A stretch of DNA of 64,000 bases from assembly GCA_010015675.1 (NCBI GenBank), contig ML977001.1, positions 29,197-93,196 of the forward strand. The letters run 5' to 3'. Positions 37,001-48,262 of the stretch are shown piece after piece. The notes beneath the pieces were generated by a model that did not search any database, had not been told where the DNA came from, and worked only from the letters and a program-made list of their open reading frames with translations. A program made the translations under genes and the position numbers. Source of the DNA: Byssothecium circinans. Lineage: Eukaryota; Ascomycota; Dothideomycetes; Pleosporales; Massarinaceae. Position 1 is the first letter of the stretch. Each line of letters starts with the position of its first letter.

Positions 37001-39944
37001 TGCGGCTGGGAATCGAAGGCACTGACAACAGAGCTCGATATCGAGCATCCTGACCAACAGCACGACCCATGGGACGCAGCTCCACTTACACCCTCAGGGC
37101 CAAAGCGTGAGACAACATTGACTACAGTCCTTGAGAAGACGCTGAAAGGATGCCGCCAGACCAAGCCTTCATTGAAGAAGGCATCTGTCATCTGGTTACT
37201 GTGTCTTCTTCAGTACTGCGGGCAGAAGCCAGAGATTCAGCAGTATCTACCGCAATGTCAAACTGCTTTTAAGCTTTGTCTCTCCGATAGAGACGAGGTT
37301 GTGCAAGAAGCCGCTTCTCGTGGTCTTGGTCTCGTTTATGAGAAGGGGGATCGCCAGCTCAAGGACGATCTCGTACGCGACCTTGTAGGCTCTTTCTCCG
37401 ATAACAAGTCGAAGATGTCCGGTACTGTCACGGAAGACACCGAATTGTTTGAGCCTGGCGCCTTGCCGACTGGGGATGGGTCGGTCACGACATACAAGGA
37501 TATCCTTAGTCTAGCCTCTGAAGTCGGGGATTCTAGTCTTGTGTATCGGTTCATGTCACTTGCATCGAACAACTCCATCTGGTCAAGTAGAGCGGCATTT
37601 GGACGTTTTGGTCTGAGCAACATTTTCTCGGACTCTAGTGTTGACGGGTACCTTGCTGAGAATCCGAAGCTGTATCCGAAACTATTCCGCTATAGGTATG
37701 TATGTTGAACCTACTGTGCTTCTGGTACTGACTATGGTATAGATTTGACCCCAACACGAACGTCCAGCGATCCATGAACGATATTTGGAACGCATTGGTC
37801 AAAAACTCATCAGCTACCATCGACAAACACTTCGACGCCATAATGGATGATCTGTTAGTGAGCATTCTTACAAAGGAATGGCGCGTTCGTCAGGCTTCCT
37901 GTGCAGCCATTGCCGACCTTGTGCAAGGGCGCAACATCGATAAGGTATATTCCACCCTCTCGGCTTATAACCTTCACTAACATTGGCAGTACGAGAAATA
38001 CCTCGGCGATATATGGGACAAATGCTTCAAGGTGCTAGACGATATCAAGGAATCCGTCCGAACGGCTGCAGCTTCACTTGCCCGAGTTCTCACTGGCATC
38101 CTGACACGCTCGCTCGAAGCAGGAGACTCATCACTCAAAACCGCCAATGCTATGCTCTCACGGGTACTCCCTTTTCTCTTCTCTAGCTCTGGACTGGAGT
38201 CTAGCGCTGAAGAAGTCCGAATGTTCGCTGTGGTCACACTGCTCAATATCGTGAAGAAGAGCAACGCAAAGACACTGAATCCTCACGTACCCGAGCTTGT
38301 CGAGCGACTCCTTGGTCTACTAAGTTCACTAGAACCCGAGGCAGTCAACTATATTCATCTCAACGCCTCGAAGTACAATTTGACGGAGCAGAAGATCGAC
38401 GATATGAGGCTTCAAAGTGTGCGGAGTTCGCCACTGACCGAGTCAATCGAGCGTTGTCTTGACCTTGCAGACGCCGAGACGATGGAATTGCTCGTCCCTC
38501 GCATTGAAACAGCGATGAAAAATGCAGTCGGCCTTCCATCGAAAGTGGGTTGTTCAAGGATCCTCGTTACACTTAGCACGCGGCACAACTTCCTCTTTAA
38601 ACCGTACGCGGACAGCTTCCTCAGGCTCATCCAAAAATTCGTGCACGACCGCAACGATACTGTCTCATCCTCCTATGCCGCAGCAGCAGGTTACGTGGCC
38701 CGTCTAGGATCTGATAAGCAGCTCCTCGCCACCATCGCTTTCTGCCATAAGTTGTACTTTAAGTCTGAAGACGATAGGAGCCGACTTACAGCTGGGGATA
38801 TCATCCTCTCGATTTCCAAGAATGCAGCGGATCGCTTTACCTCCCTGTCATCGGACCTGCTACCCTTCATCTTTCTAGCTAAACACGACACGCATGCAGA
38901 CGTCAAGAAGCTGTTCGGGGATACATGGTCTGACAACGTCGCTGGGAGTCGTGCTGTACTGCTGTATCTCAAAGAGATTGTCACACTTGCGGAAAAGTAT
39001 CTGGAGAGCCAGAAATGGGTCCTCAAGCACACTGCCGCAAAGACTGTCGCAGACACGATCATGGCAACCACTACAGGCAGCGAGCTAATGGCCAAGTCGA
39101 ACGCGGAAATCATCTGGCCTACGCTAGACAAAGCTATGGGTGGCAAGACATGGGAGGGGAAAGAAGTTGTTCTTGAAGCCTTTGTCCGCTTCGTCGAGCG
39201 CGGAGAGAGCTTCTGGAAGGAGGAGACCAAGATCGCCAAGCAGATTGAGAAAGTTACCATCCGTGAGGCAAAGAGGCAGAACAAAGGGTATCGGCCCTTC
39301 GCACTTGAAGCTCTCGGCAAGATATGTCGCGCAAGAACGGACCTTGAACTTTCGAATACGGTGGTTGAGATCGTGGAGGGCGTGCTTGATGAAGTGCTCG
39401 TTGGGGACGAGGAGGGAGAGAATATGGAGGTTGATGGGGGAGAGGCGATGAAGGATGTTGCGCTGTAAGCTTCCCACCGTATTCTATAACTGGTGATCTA
39501 TTTTACTGACTACTTCACAGGCAAGAGAAGACACTCTCCGCTAGCATTAGTGCTCTCCTCTTGTCACCAAACCCCACAAAACTTTCAGAGTCTGACTTGG
39601 CTAAGCGTCTCACAACCATTTTTGCTTTGGTCCAGCGCGCGAATTCTACACACGCCAAGGACATCCATCTGACTACCTTCAACGAGCTCCACGCTCTGTT
39701 CTCTCGCCTTCCATCAGGTCTTTCGCTCACCGATGCAAAGGCGAAGGACAGCCTAGAAAAGATTCTCTTCGATGCTAGCTTCGAAGGCCTGCCAGAAGCG
39801 ATGCGAATGAAGAGGGCAGAGGCGCTTGTAGAGGTAGCGAAGGTCAATGGATGCGAGTGGGTTGTGGAGAGAGCGAGGGCGGAGGCTGAGGGTGAGGAGA
39901 GGAGCCCTGGGGTGAGGGGCGTTTTGGGAAAGATTGGAAAATAG
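34072..39944 (+). CDS. ECM29: Proteasome adaptor and scaffold ECM29, 6 exons
   Basis: Ecm29 is a HEAT-repeat protein that tethers the 19S regulatory particle to the 20S core and helps proteasome quality control. Exons are 34072-34236, 34315-34358, 34408-37695, 37743-37944, 37990-39464 and 39521-39944, all GT-AG and in frame, giving 1865 aa (family about 1850). The amino end MAGQTPEAKELALVGKVEMRIALADSDKKLE and VISICQHINTRLK, IKLPVAALL, FDILYVQQGI match the family. The rest is HEAT-type helical repeats, with an acidic insertion near residues 590-605 (DEDDDEDMDLDGDD). The second exon is only 44 nt. It sits head to head with the UBX gene, and the PRE1 core subunit lies in the same window. Confidence 0.95.
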
Positions 39945-41719
39945 ACGGAAAGTCACTCGTGGTCCGTGAACAGCGGGTTGCTGAATGTTTCGAGAGAAAT
40001 TTACCAGACTCATTGAGTCGCGTCACCATTAACAGTGAAGCAAAGGTTCAACCGAGTCACATCCATCTTATTCCCGCCTCCCCAATCTTCATCTCCGAGG
40101 ATAGGAAGCTAGGAAAATAAAGGCTTCGGCCGAAGCACCATTGTTGAGAGAAATCAGCTATACAACCGTCGGTTATCACGCTCTCTAACACTGTTGACCA
40201 AAGAGCAATGTCTTGGGAAATATCCATGTTTCGAAGTAGCTTTCCAGATTGAACGAAACCGTTGTCGAGGAAACAAAAGTGAAACAACCATGGGTGAATG
40301 CGAGATGTGACGAGATGCAAATTCACCCCAGACTTGGCACAAGGGGACAAGAAAAGCTTGGTGACGATCCCTGTCGATCGTGCGTGCCGAGGGTGATAGC
40401 ACGCCTCATCCAAGCATCACCTTGTTCGAGGAAATGTCGGCATTGCTGGCGGAAGATGAGATGGAAAGGGGGGATGAGGTGAGGTGAGATGAGGCATTTG
40501 ACAGTGCAGTCGACGTCAAACACGGAAGGTTTTCGCGGATGGATTCTGCATTCTGCAGCTTGCTGATAAGCTGGCAATTATGTCATCACGCGGCGTGATG
40601 CGTGAGGCTTTAAAGCTGGGCGCTAGCAGGGGTGAAGCGAACAGCAGCGAGGTGGGGCCGAACGGTTGCGGGCAGGAGCATCGAGCTCACCGCAAGACAA
40701 CACCTCCGTCGCAACACCATGCGACCATCCACGACGACTCAAATAGCACCAGATGATAGAGGACAGCTTCTTATAGTATGAAAGGTACCATTGAGTCCAT
40801 TGACGCCCTGCCGATGCACAATTTCGCTCTCTGGCCGATCATTCCTTTCCCTCTGGCTCGCCCCGCTATGCATTGATTGGCGGGCAGGGGCTAGCTCCTC
40901 AGCCATGCAGTTCTCTGGCAGCTGCTTGTTAGCTCATATCGAGGGGGACAGCTCTTTTCTTCCTTTTCCTCTTCTCCACCTCTTCTGCTTTCCTCTACTC
41001 CCAGCTCCATCCCACTCCACAGCACTGCGCACCTCCGCGACAGAGCCTCGAAAGTAAGTCCGCTAGTTTCCTCTCCCTCCGCTGTCCAGACGATTGCCCA
41101 AGTGGAGCAAAGGGAAAATGCCGGGGGTCCCGCCGGTCCCGCGCGGCGGCCAAACAAGAGCGAGGGCGCGAGCGAGCGAACGATCCCCAAACCAAACAAA
41201 TGCCTCACCGAGCCTGAGCGCAGACTTTTTCGGCGAATGCGCCATCCTTATAAGAGCGGATATCCGGTCAATTCATGAGCGGAAACGTTGCTGGCTTCTC
41301 CCTTCCTTCCTTCCCTCTGCTCACGTCGCCGTCATTCGACGCTGTCGAGTCTGACTGAATTGCCTTACCGACTGATCTCTGGAACGGACCTGGACGAAGC
41401 TTTCTCGACAATTGCATCGTTGCGGGATTTTATCACGAGTCGAAAAGGTACGCTGGAAGCCGCCGTGGGACTGCTATTGAGGGCTGTTTGTCGGCGCTTT
41501 TACTGTCGATGCGGGCGGGGTTGTCGCGATGCAACGCACGCAATGATTCATTGACAGGTGGATCCATCCTTCGCCCGCAAGACAAGCCTTTGCCAACCCT
41601 TTTGTTTCAAACTCCAAGGCCGCACGGATAACATACCACCTTGGGACTTCATCTGGGATGCTCGATGATAAAAGTGTTGAGGATGTGCGGCTGACCGACT
41701 ATGACAGATAGTAATCGCA
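39945..41719. other. Intergenic, likely promoter and spliced 5' leader of the next gene
   Basis: About 1.8 kb. Positions 40956-41010 are CT-rich. CCTTATAAGAG near 41248 resembles a core promoter. A plausible leader intron runs from a GTACGC donor at 41448 to the acceptor TATGACAG ending at 41707, with CTGAC as branch site, 12 bases before the next ATG. A second strong donor, AAAGTAAGT, lies at 41054. No protein-like frame is seen. Confidence 0.5.
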
Positions 41720-41968
41720 ATGGCCGCCATCGACATGTCCCTCGTCGCGCGCAGCGAAGCTGCCGTCTCCCACCTCGTCAAGCGCAAGAACTGGGCTGCT
41801 AGGGAACCCGGTGTCATTCTCGTGTTTGCCATCATTGGCGCTGTCGCCATCCTGCTGATTGGTCTCTTGGTCCAGAAGAGGGTGAGCTTGCCCAACAGTT
41901 ACCTTACTTACGCACTGTACTAAGTTTGCCTTTTCCAGATCTCCGCTCGCAAGTCCGCCGCCCAATAG
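41720..41968 (+). CDS. Small single-pass membrane protein, 63 aa, 2 exons
   Basis: Exons are 41720-41881 and 41939-41968. Product: a short amphipathic or polar start (MAAIDMSLVARSEAAVSHLV), a basic stretch (KRKNWAAREPG), one hydrophobic segment of about 20 residues (VILVFAIIGAVAILLIGLLV), then QKR and a short basic tail ISARKSAAQ. The start context (GCAATGGCC) is good and the intron is GT-AG, phase 0. There is no cleavable signal peptide, so the segment is probably a membrane anchor. Small proteins of this kind occur widely in fungi without known role. I do not recognise a named family. It would be missed by gene finders that drop short spliced frames. Confidence 0.75.
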
Positions 41969-42962
41969 AGATACACCGTGGAGTAGGAAAAGAAGTGAGA
42001 AGGGAGATGGAGGGAGGATGGAAGAGTGCGGTTTCGAGGAGAGGAGAGGAGAGCGGAGGGAAGATGGAGTTGTGTATATGAACGGAACGATATAAGGGAG
42101 TCCACACTGGCTTTTTTCACCACCACTGCCGGGACTCGACTCAACACGACTGGCCACGCCAACAATGGGATTGGATCGGATACTGGGGGAAATCATCTCA
42201 GCGCGCTCCGGCCTTTTCTTCTGAATGCCCTCTATAATCCCAAACCTGTGTACATTGCGCCGTCGCCATCTTTTGTATACCATGTTAATGCCTATTACTA
42301 CGACTTTGGATCTTTGTGGAGACTGGATGTCCTTCGGATTGAATTGGATTGGATTGGATTGGATTGGAGTGTTTGGAGAGGGGAATTAATAGATGAAGAA
42401 TCGAGAGAATGTCTCCTACGTACTTTAACTCGCTCTTCATTCTCGTTTTCGCGTGCGCTACCCCATCGACTCTTTGGAGGCTTTGGAGGCTTGAAAGCTG
42501 TTCAAGGGAGCTGTCCAATTAATTACATGTAAATCTCACAAGCTCGCGTGGGCTAGCTATTGATCGCGCTAGCGGTAGCCACTTGGGCGCTTTGCACATG
42601 CATGTATATGACCTGTACAGTACATATATGGCGCGGTGAGTGAGCGGAGAAACATCAGCTTTTCTCTAGTAGCGGGACTCTGTATCTCGAAACAAACAAA
42701 CAACTTACTTACAGTGTAGTACGGTGGCATATTCTCCTATCCGACCATCAAAATGCCTCAGACTATGTTATACTTATGCTTTTGGTAAAAGTCTCACTTC
42801 ACCTTCATCGTGTCTGTAAATCTATTTTCTTTATACATGTTAACCTGCATATATCGTGCCGGTCGTCCTTACATTACACGAAGTAATAAACGCCCGCGAT
42901 CGTCTCACGTAATGGGGACAGCTGTATCGAAATACGACATGGCTGAAAAATGCGCCGTCCAT
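41969..42962. other. Intergenic between convergent genes, with GGATT repeat
   Basis: About 1 kb holding the 3' flank of the small membrane protein gene and of MSH4. It contains the GGATT repeat listed separately and an AAACAAACAAAC patch near 42692. No gene is seen. Confidence 0.5.
42336..42365. repeat. GGATT pentanucleotide microsatellite, about 6 units
   Basis: Units read GGATT GAATT GGATT GGATT GGATT GGATT, with one variant unit. Seen directly in the sequence. Confidence 0.85.
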
Positions 42963-45900
42963 CTACCCTTCATTCTCCGACACCGCGCGCACAGAAGACA
43001 CCGTAGTCGAAGCTGCTCGGACCGTAGACGACGAGCTCGTTGAAGTGATCCTGGAATCAATCGACATGGCACTCGCGGCCCGCTCTTCGTCTTCTTCCGC
43101 ATCGACCACACTCGTATACCCCATCTCCTCGTCCTCGTCCTCGTCCTCATCACCATCATCATCCATCTCCTCGTCTTCTTCCTCGCTATCCTCACCAATA
43201 CTCTTAGCCGCAGCTTCAATCGCCGTCATACGATTCACAAACTCCTTCTGTAGCTCTTTGAGCCACAGGGTCAACGACTCAGCGTCCATGGGGCTATTGT
43301 ACGCATCTTTGAGGAGCGCTTTTAGGCTGAGAATGAGTTTGCGACGACGTTCTTGGATGACGTTGGGTGAGGTCTTCTTCTTCTGCAACATTTGGCGCGC
43401 GAGTATGTGGGCGAAATGGGTTGCATCGGCGAGGACTTGTGGGGGTAGTGGAACGACACCAGCGAGCGCAAGACCGTAATGTGCCTCTTTGACAGCACCA
43501 TCGACGGCCTTGTACAGCATCATCATGGTATCGTCATCGCTGATCTTTTGTCGTTTTAGTAAAGACAAAGCAATGAGGAGGGTGGGTACTAACTTCGACC
43601 GCCAGATGCAAACTCTTGACACCATTGCGTTCTGACAGGATTGTCGCAATATCTTTGAAATGGGTAGCGAACCACACAAGTGCCTGGAGCGCAGTTAGTA
43701 CTAAATCACATGATAAATATAAATACTAACCCTGCTGTTGACAAGTGCCTCCGCAATAGCGATAGCAATGGCTAGACCGTCACGAGTGCTAGTCCCCCGT
43801 CCAAGCTCATCGATGATGGCCCTGTTCTGGTCAGCACTGTCATCGAACTGTCAAGTTTCAAACTTACATGCTCTGCTTGTCGATGTTTCTTAAGATGAAC
43901 GCAATCTCACGCATCTCTGCGGCGAACGTAGAAACGTTGCTCTCCACACTGTCGTCCATACCTACTCGCGCAAAAAGCTGACCTAGAATCGGAAACGAGG
44001 CTCGACGTGCAGGTACACTATAGCTGTCAGCGGAGTCTCAAATTAGGTGAGGCAAACCACTCACAAGCTACCGATCTGGGCCATGATTGAGAGAAGCGCT
44101 ACAGACCGAATGAAAGTACTCTTGCCGCTCATGTTACAACCAGTGATGATCTGGAATCGATGCTGTTGGTTGGCAAACACATCGTTCGGAATGAACTTTG
44201 TCTGCATGATTTTCTCTCGAATTGGATGGCGTGCATCTTCAAGGCAAAGAGTGTCGGTGATGCGAGGCTTGACTATGCTAATTAGAATGAGCCTTGCCGT
44301 AACCCCAGGACATACTTGCCGTAATCATGCACCGTCACAAGGTGCGCAAATGCGGAAAGCTTGTCCAAATCAGCATTGATAAGCAGTAGCAGGTGTCTTC
44401 CATACCATATCCAACATTGCGATGGCCTCGCAAATTTTGAACAAGATGGACATGTGGCAGCGAGCCTTTTCGATGAGCTCCTGGATGAACATATCGCCTG
44501 CAAAATCAGTCAACATAATGTCAAACAACAGTGCCTTAAACATACTGCATAATACAACCTCTTGATGAGAAGTTGCGATCTGCGTGCCAGTCAGTAGGCG
44601 TTCAGTAATAGCGGACAAAATTATACCTTCTGATTTCTCTTCATCAGCTCCAAAGTTTGGCATTCGACATAGTTCTTCCTCTTGACGACATTAGTGAAGA
44701 CCGGAGGCAGCTGCCGGTGCTCAAATTGCTCGAGATCAGACTTTGGAATTTGAATATAGAAACCCCTTGAAGTTTCATACTTGATCGTAGTGCCAAGGTT
44801 GTAGTTCTCTTGGACTAATGTTAGCTCATGGAAGGACCAATTCATTGAGCTACCCACCGCCTAATTCTGTCACATAAAGGTATGCGTCACCTTGATTCTC
44901 CTTGTAGGTTTGACGAGCAACATCGAGCAAGCCATTGACACCCGACCTGACAGCATAGGTACGCTGGTTCCTGAGTTCAACTGGCTGCTTTGCGTAGTGG
45001 GTGTCGTCGTTGATAGCTTCATCGATTAGTTCCAGCAGGGGCCTGATGTTCACTGGCGCACAGTACTGGTCCGAGATTAGTCGAAAGCGTCCATGATGAA
45101 GTACACACTAACTTCGCGGATATTCTGTAGCATTGAACTTCTAGCCCCGAACAGAGCTTCGTAGATCGGTCGGATAGAGTGGACAAAAGTCTTAAGCATG
45201 ATGATCTGATTGATGCTCTGCTCGGAAGTCTGAAGCGTCGGTTTGGTTGGTACGACGATAAGCTAGATGGAAGTTAGCTAACTTGAGCTGCGGAGCCTGG
45301 AATGGCTCGTACAGCTGTCAGTATCTTATCAACATCTAGAAAGTTCTTCAATGCGCCTCGAGTGGACTGAAACATGTCTTCGTTGACCTGTAGCTCATCC
45401 ACTGCGTCATATCGCTTATTGATAGTCTCGACGTCGGTGAGGGGCTGAAGGACGTTGCTACGTAGCATCCGAGCTCCCATGGGTGTCTGGGTCTGGTTGA
45501 GTAGACCAAACAGACAATCGCGTGACTTCGGGTTGTGCAGGTTTTGCACGAGCTCGAGTGAGTAGATGGTGGATATGTCGATCATCATCGAGCCCTGACT
45601 CGGCTCATACTTGATCCGTAGAGAGTGAGGAGTGATTTTGCGTCCCAATGAGAAGTCGGTATACTTCATTACCTGCGATGGTTGTCAGTTAGAGGCATCT
45701 GTGCTGGAGCATAACACATACAGCTGCCATGCAGCATACGGCATAGTAGCTGCCAGTCACAGTAAGCTTGATAGCCTCCACATCGTCCGTAAAGGCAAGT
45801 TCTTGGATGTAGCTCATGCCTGCGTTCTCGGACCAGTACTTGCGGTCAACAACCTGCAATCTACTCCCCAGTTCCTCAGCACTCTCCAGAACAATGGAGT

Positions 45901-46297
45901 AGAGCTTGGACTGAGGGCTGGCTGCGGTGTTCATGACGAGGATCTCTGTAGGTCCGTAGACTTGGAGCTTGTGAAGGGTCTTGACATAAGTCTGACTGTC
46001 GCATATCTGGCAGAGCACAGCTTCCCCAGTATCAAGGTTGAGGAGCGCTAAGCCGACAGTTGGGGAGATGCCACGGGATTCAGCGATAGCACAGATGACT
46101 TCTTGCCTCTCTACACGTGCAATTGTCGAGGCACCGGTCCGAGGGCGAGCCGTTGAAGGCCTTCCTGTGCCGCCACGACGAGTTCCTGGACGCGTAGCCG
46201 TCGTAGTGTTGTACCCATACCCATAGGTGTAGGTGGGGTAGGAGGACGAGCCTCCCGAGGTGCTGTATGACGTTGGAGGTCTGCTTGAGCGAGACAT
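42963..46297 (-). CDS. MSH4: Meiotic MutS homologue MSH4, 13 exons
   Basis: Msh4 pairs with Msh5 to stabilise meiotic crossover intermediates. Exons on the minus strand: 46297-45722, 45672-45313, 45262-45113, 45065-44858, 44814-44627, 44579-44546, 44497-44406, 44359-44316, 44277-44065, 44017-43868, 43821-43731, 43683-43594 and 43544-42963. All introns are GT-AG and the frame holds through, giving 925 aa. The amino end is a Ser/Thr/Tyr/Gly-rich tail. The family's connector and lever regions follow. The ATPase shows ITGCNMSGKSTF (Walker A), SFVPARRASFP, AIIDELGRGTSTRDGLA (Walker B) and ALVWFATHFKD. As in Msh4 generally, no mismatch-reading FxE domain is seen at the amino end. The C-terminal tail is unusually acidic (EDSEEEDEEMDDDGDEDED). 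Exons of 34 and 44 nt make automated models error-prone. Its presence implies a sexual cycle now or recently. Confidence 0.95.
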
Positions 46298-46576
46298 GTT
46301 GATTAGTCGAGCTGTTCGGTCAGTCGGTGATCAATTGGATGCCTTTCATCCCTCAGTACCTGGGAGGATGAAAGGCCGAGGGAACTTGAGTCACGGGAAG
46401 ATCAGACGCGTGACGCCAGAAGAGGCTCGCTTAGCGCGTCATCCCTGCTAGTGTGTGCTCCTTATCGATAGCTCACAAAATTTCCAGACTCTGCGTGTTC
46501 TCAGAGGTCCCGCCCCCCACTTCCCCACCATCACCACCATACAGCCCGTAGTTGTGACAGTTTTCTACCTGACGCA
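46298..46576. promoter_or_regulatory. Compact divergent promoter, MSH4 / RSA4
   Basis: Only 279 bases separate the start codons of a meiosis-specific gene and a ribosome assembly gene. An imperfect inverted pair, TTTCATCCCTCAG and CTGGGAGGATGAAAG, lies at about 46347-46374. No known binding motif is claimed. Confidence 0.5.
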
Positions 46577-48109
46577 ATGGCGACTCAGATCCCGCCCCCA
46601 TCAAAGCGCCAAAAACGTGAGGCCCTCGCGACGACGCAGACTCAAGCCGCGCCAGCAGGCATCCCCGACGGCACCATCCGAATCCGCTTCGTCGACCAGA
46701 CCACGGGTCTGTCCGACTCTCTTCCCGTCCTCACAGTTCCTCTATCTCAAGCCAGCACATCCAATCTCAATCTACTGCTCAACGAGCTGAAAGACCAAGC
46801 CGACGACCGCATACCCTACCGTTTCTACCACGGATCTTCGACCGAAGCCCTTGGTGATAAAGAAGACGTATGGACTGCATTGGTCAAGCCAGGACGTGTG
46901 AGCAGTGAAGAGGAAGTAGTACTACAGTATGCGCCACAAGCCGTGTTCAGGGTGAAGGCAGTCAGTAGATGTGCGGCTGCAGTGAGCGGGCATGGTGACA
47001 ATATTCTCGCAGTGCAATTCTCGCCAAAGGACAGCAGTCGGATGGCAAGTGGGAGTGGAGATAAGACGGTTAGAATATGGGACTGCGATACGGGAACACC
47101 AGTACACACATTGAAAGGACATTCCAGGTGGGTGCTTGCGGTGAGCTACTCGCCTGATGGCTCTTTGCTCGCTTCCGGAGGTTATGACAACGAGGTGCGG
47201 GTATGGGATCCTGATACCGGCAAGCAGTTAGGTGGACCGTTAAAAGGGCACACAAGCTTCATAACGAGTCTAAGCTGGGAGCCATATCATCTACAACAAG
47301 AAGGCAGGCCACGCGTGGCTTCTTCGAGCAAGGATGGTACAGTGCGAATATGGGATGCTATAGGTGGACGTATGGACTTTGCTCTCACAGGGCACAAGTC
47401 TAACGTGACTTGCGTGAAATGGGGTGGCACAGGCCGCATATACACGTCTTCACACGACAAGGCGATAAAAGTATGGGATGCTACAACAGGCACCCTCGTA
47501 CATACGCTCTCCGGGCATGCACACTGGGTCAATCACCTAGCCCTGTCCACCGACTTCGTGCTCCGGACGGCCTACCACGACCATACGCGCAAGCCCCCAT
47601 CCTCACCTGAAGAAAAACTTTCGAAAGCCCGGTCGCGATTCGAAAAAGCAGCTACATTCAATGGCGAGATTGTCGAACGTCTGGCCACAGCATCAGACGA
47701 CTGCACAATCTTTCTCTGGACGCCCCTCTCTTCCCCTAAGCCGATAACCAGAATGACCGGTCACCAGAAGCAAATAAACCAAGTCTGCTTCTCGCCCGAC
47801 GGGACGCTGCTCGCATCCGTGGCGTGGGACAATCACGTTAAGCTCTGGTCAGCTCGAGACGGCAAGTTCTTGAATACGTTGAGGGCACATGTGGGTCCGG
47901 TGTACATGGCTTGTTTCTCGGCGGACAGCAGATTATTGGCGAGTTGCAGTAAAGACACTACCCTTAAGGTATGGGACATGCGGACGGGAAAGCTAAAGCA
48001 GGATCTCCCGGGACACGCTGATCAGGTGTTCGCGTTAGATTGGAGTCCTGATGGCGAGAGGGTGGGTAGTGGAGGTGCGGACAAGCAGATCCGAATTTGG
48101 AGAAATTAA
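46577..48109 (+). CDS. RSA4: Ribosome assembly factor RSA4 / Notchless (NLE1), WD40
   Basis: Rsa4 is a 60S pre-ribosome factor removed by the Rea1/Mdn1 ATPase, which pulls on its Nle (ubiquitin-like) domain. Single exon, 510 aa, usual length. The Nle domain is at residues about 33-120 (IRIRFVDQTTGLSDSLPVLTVPL), including the conserved acidic patch region. Eight WD repeats follow, for example SGSGDKTVRIWDCDTG, ASGGYDNEVRVWD, SSKDGTVRIWD, SSHDKAIKVWD, SVAWDNHVKLW, SCSKDTTLKVWD and GGADKQIRIWRN at the end. A charged insertion (HTRKPPSSPEEKLSKARSRF) sits between repeats as in other Rsa4 proteins. It is intronless, unlike most neighbours, and shares a 279-base promoter region with MSH4. Confidence 0.96.
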   Translation: MATQIPPPSKRQKREALATTQTQAAPAGIPDGTIRIRFVDQTTGLSDSLPVLTVPLSQASTSNLNLLLNELKDQADDRIPYRFYHGSSTEALGDKEDVWTALVKPGRVSSEEEVVLQYAPQAVFRVKAVSRCAAAVSGHGDNILAVQFSPKDSSRMASGSGDKTVRIWDCDTGTPVHTLKGHSRWVLAVSYSPDGSLLASGGYDNEVRVWDPDTGKQLGGPLKGHTSFITSLSWEPYHLQQEGRPRVASSSKDGTVRIWDAIGGRMDFALTGHKSNVTCVKWGGTGRIYTSSHDKAIKVWDATTGTLVHTLSGHAHWVNHLALSTDFVLRTAYHDHTRKPPSSPEEKLSKARSRFEKAATFNGEIVERLATASDDCTIFLWTPLSSPKPITRMTGHQKQINQVCFSPDGTLLASVAWDNHVKLWSARDGKFLNTLRAHVGPVYMACFSADSRLLASCSKDTTLKVWDMRTGKLKQDLPGHADQVFALDWSPDGERVGSGGADKQIRIWRN

Positions 48110-48262
48110 GGAGCAGTTCGAAGTAGAAATGGCAGGCGATAGATAGATCGAATGATACCCGTTCCACCTGACTACCATTCTTCACAAGACAGCGAAACAT
48201 GTTACTAATAATCGTTACGTATGCAGACCTCTGAGACAGGAGTCCACACACCACGACTATGC

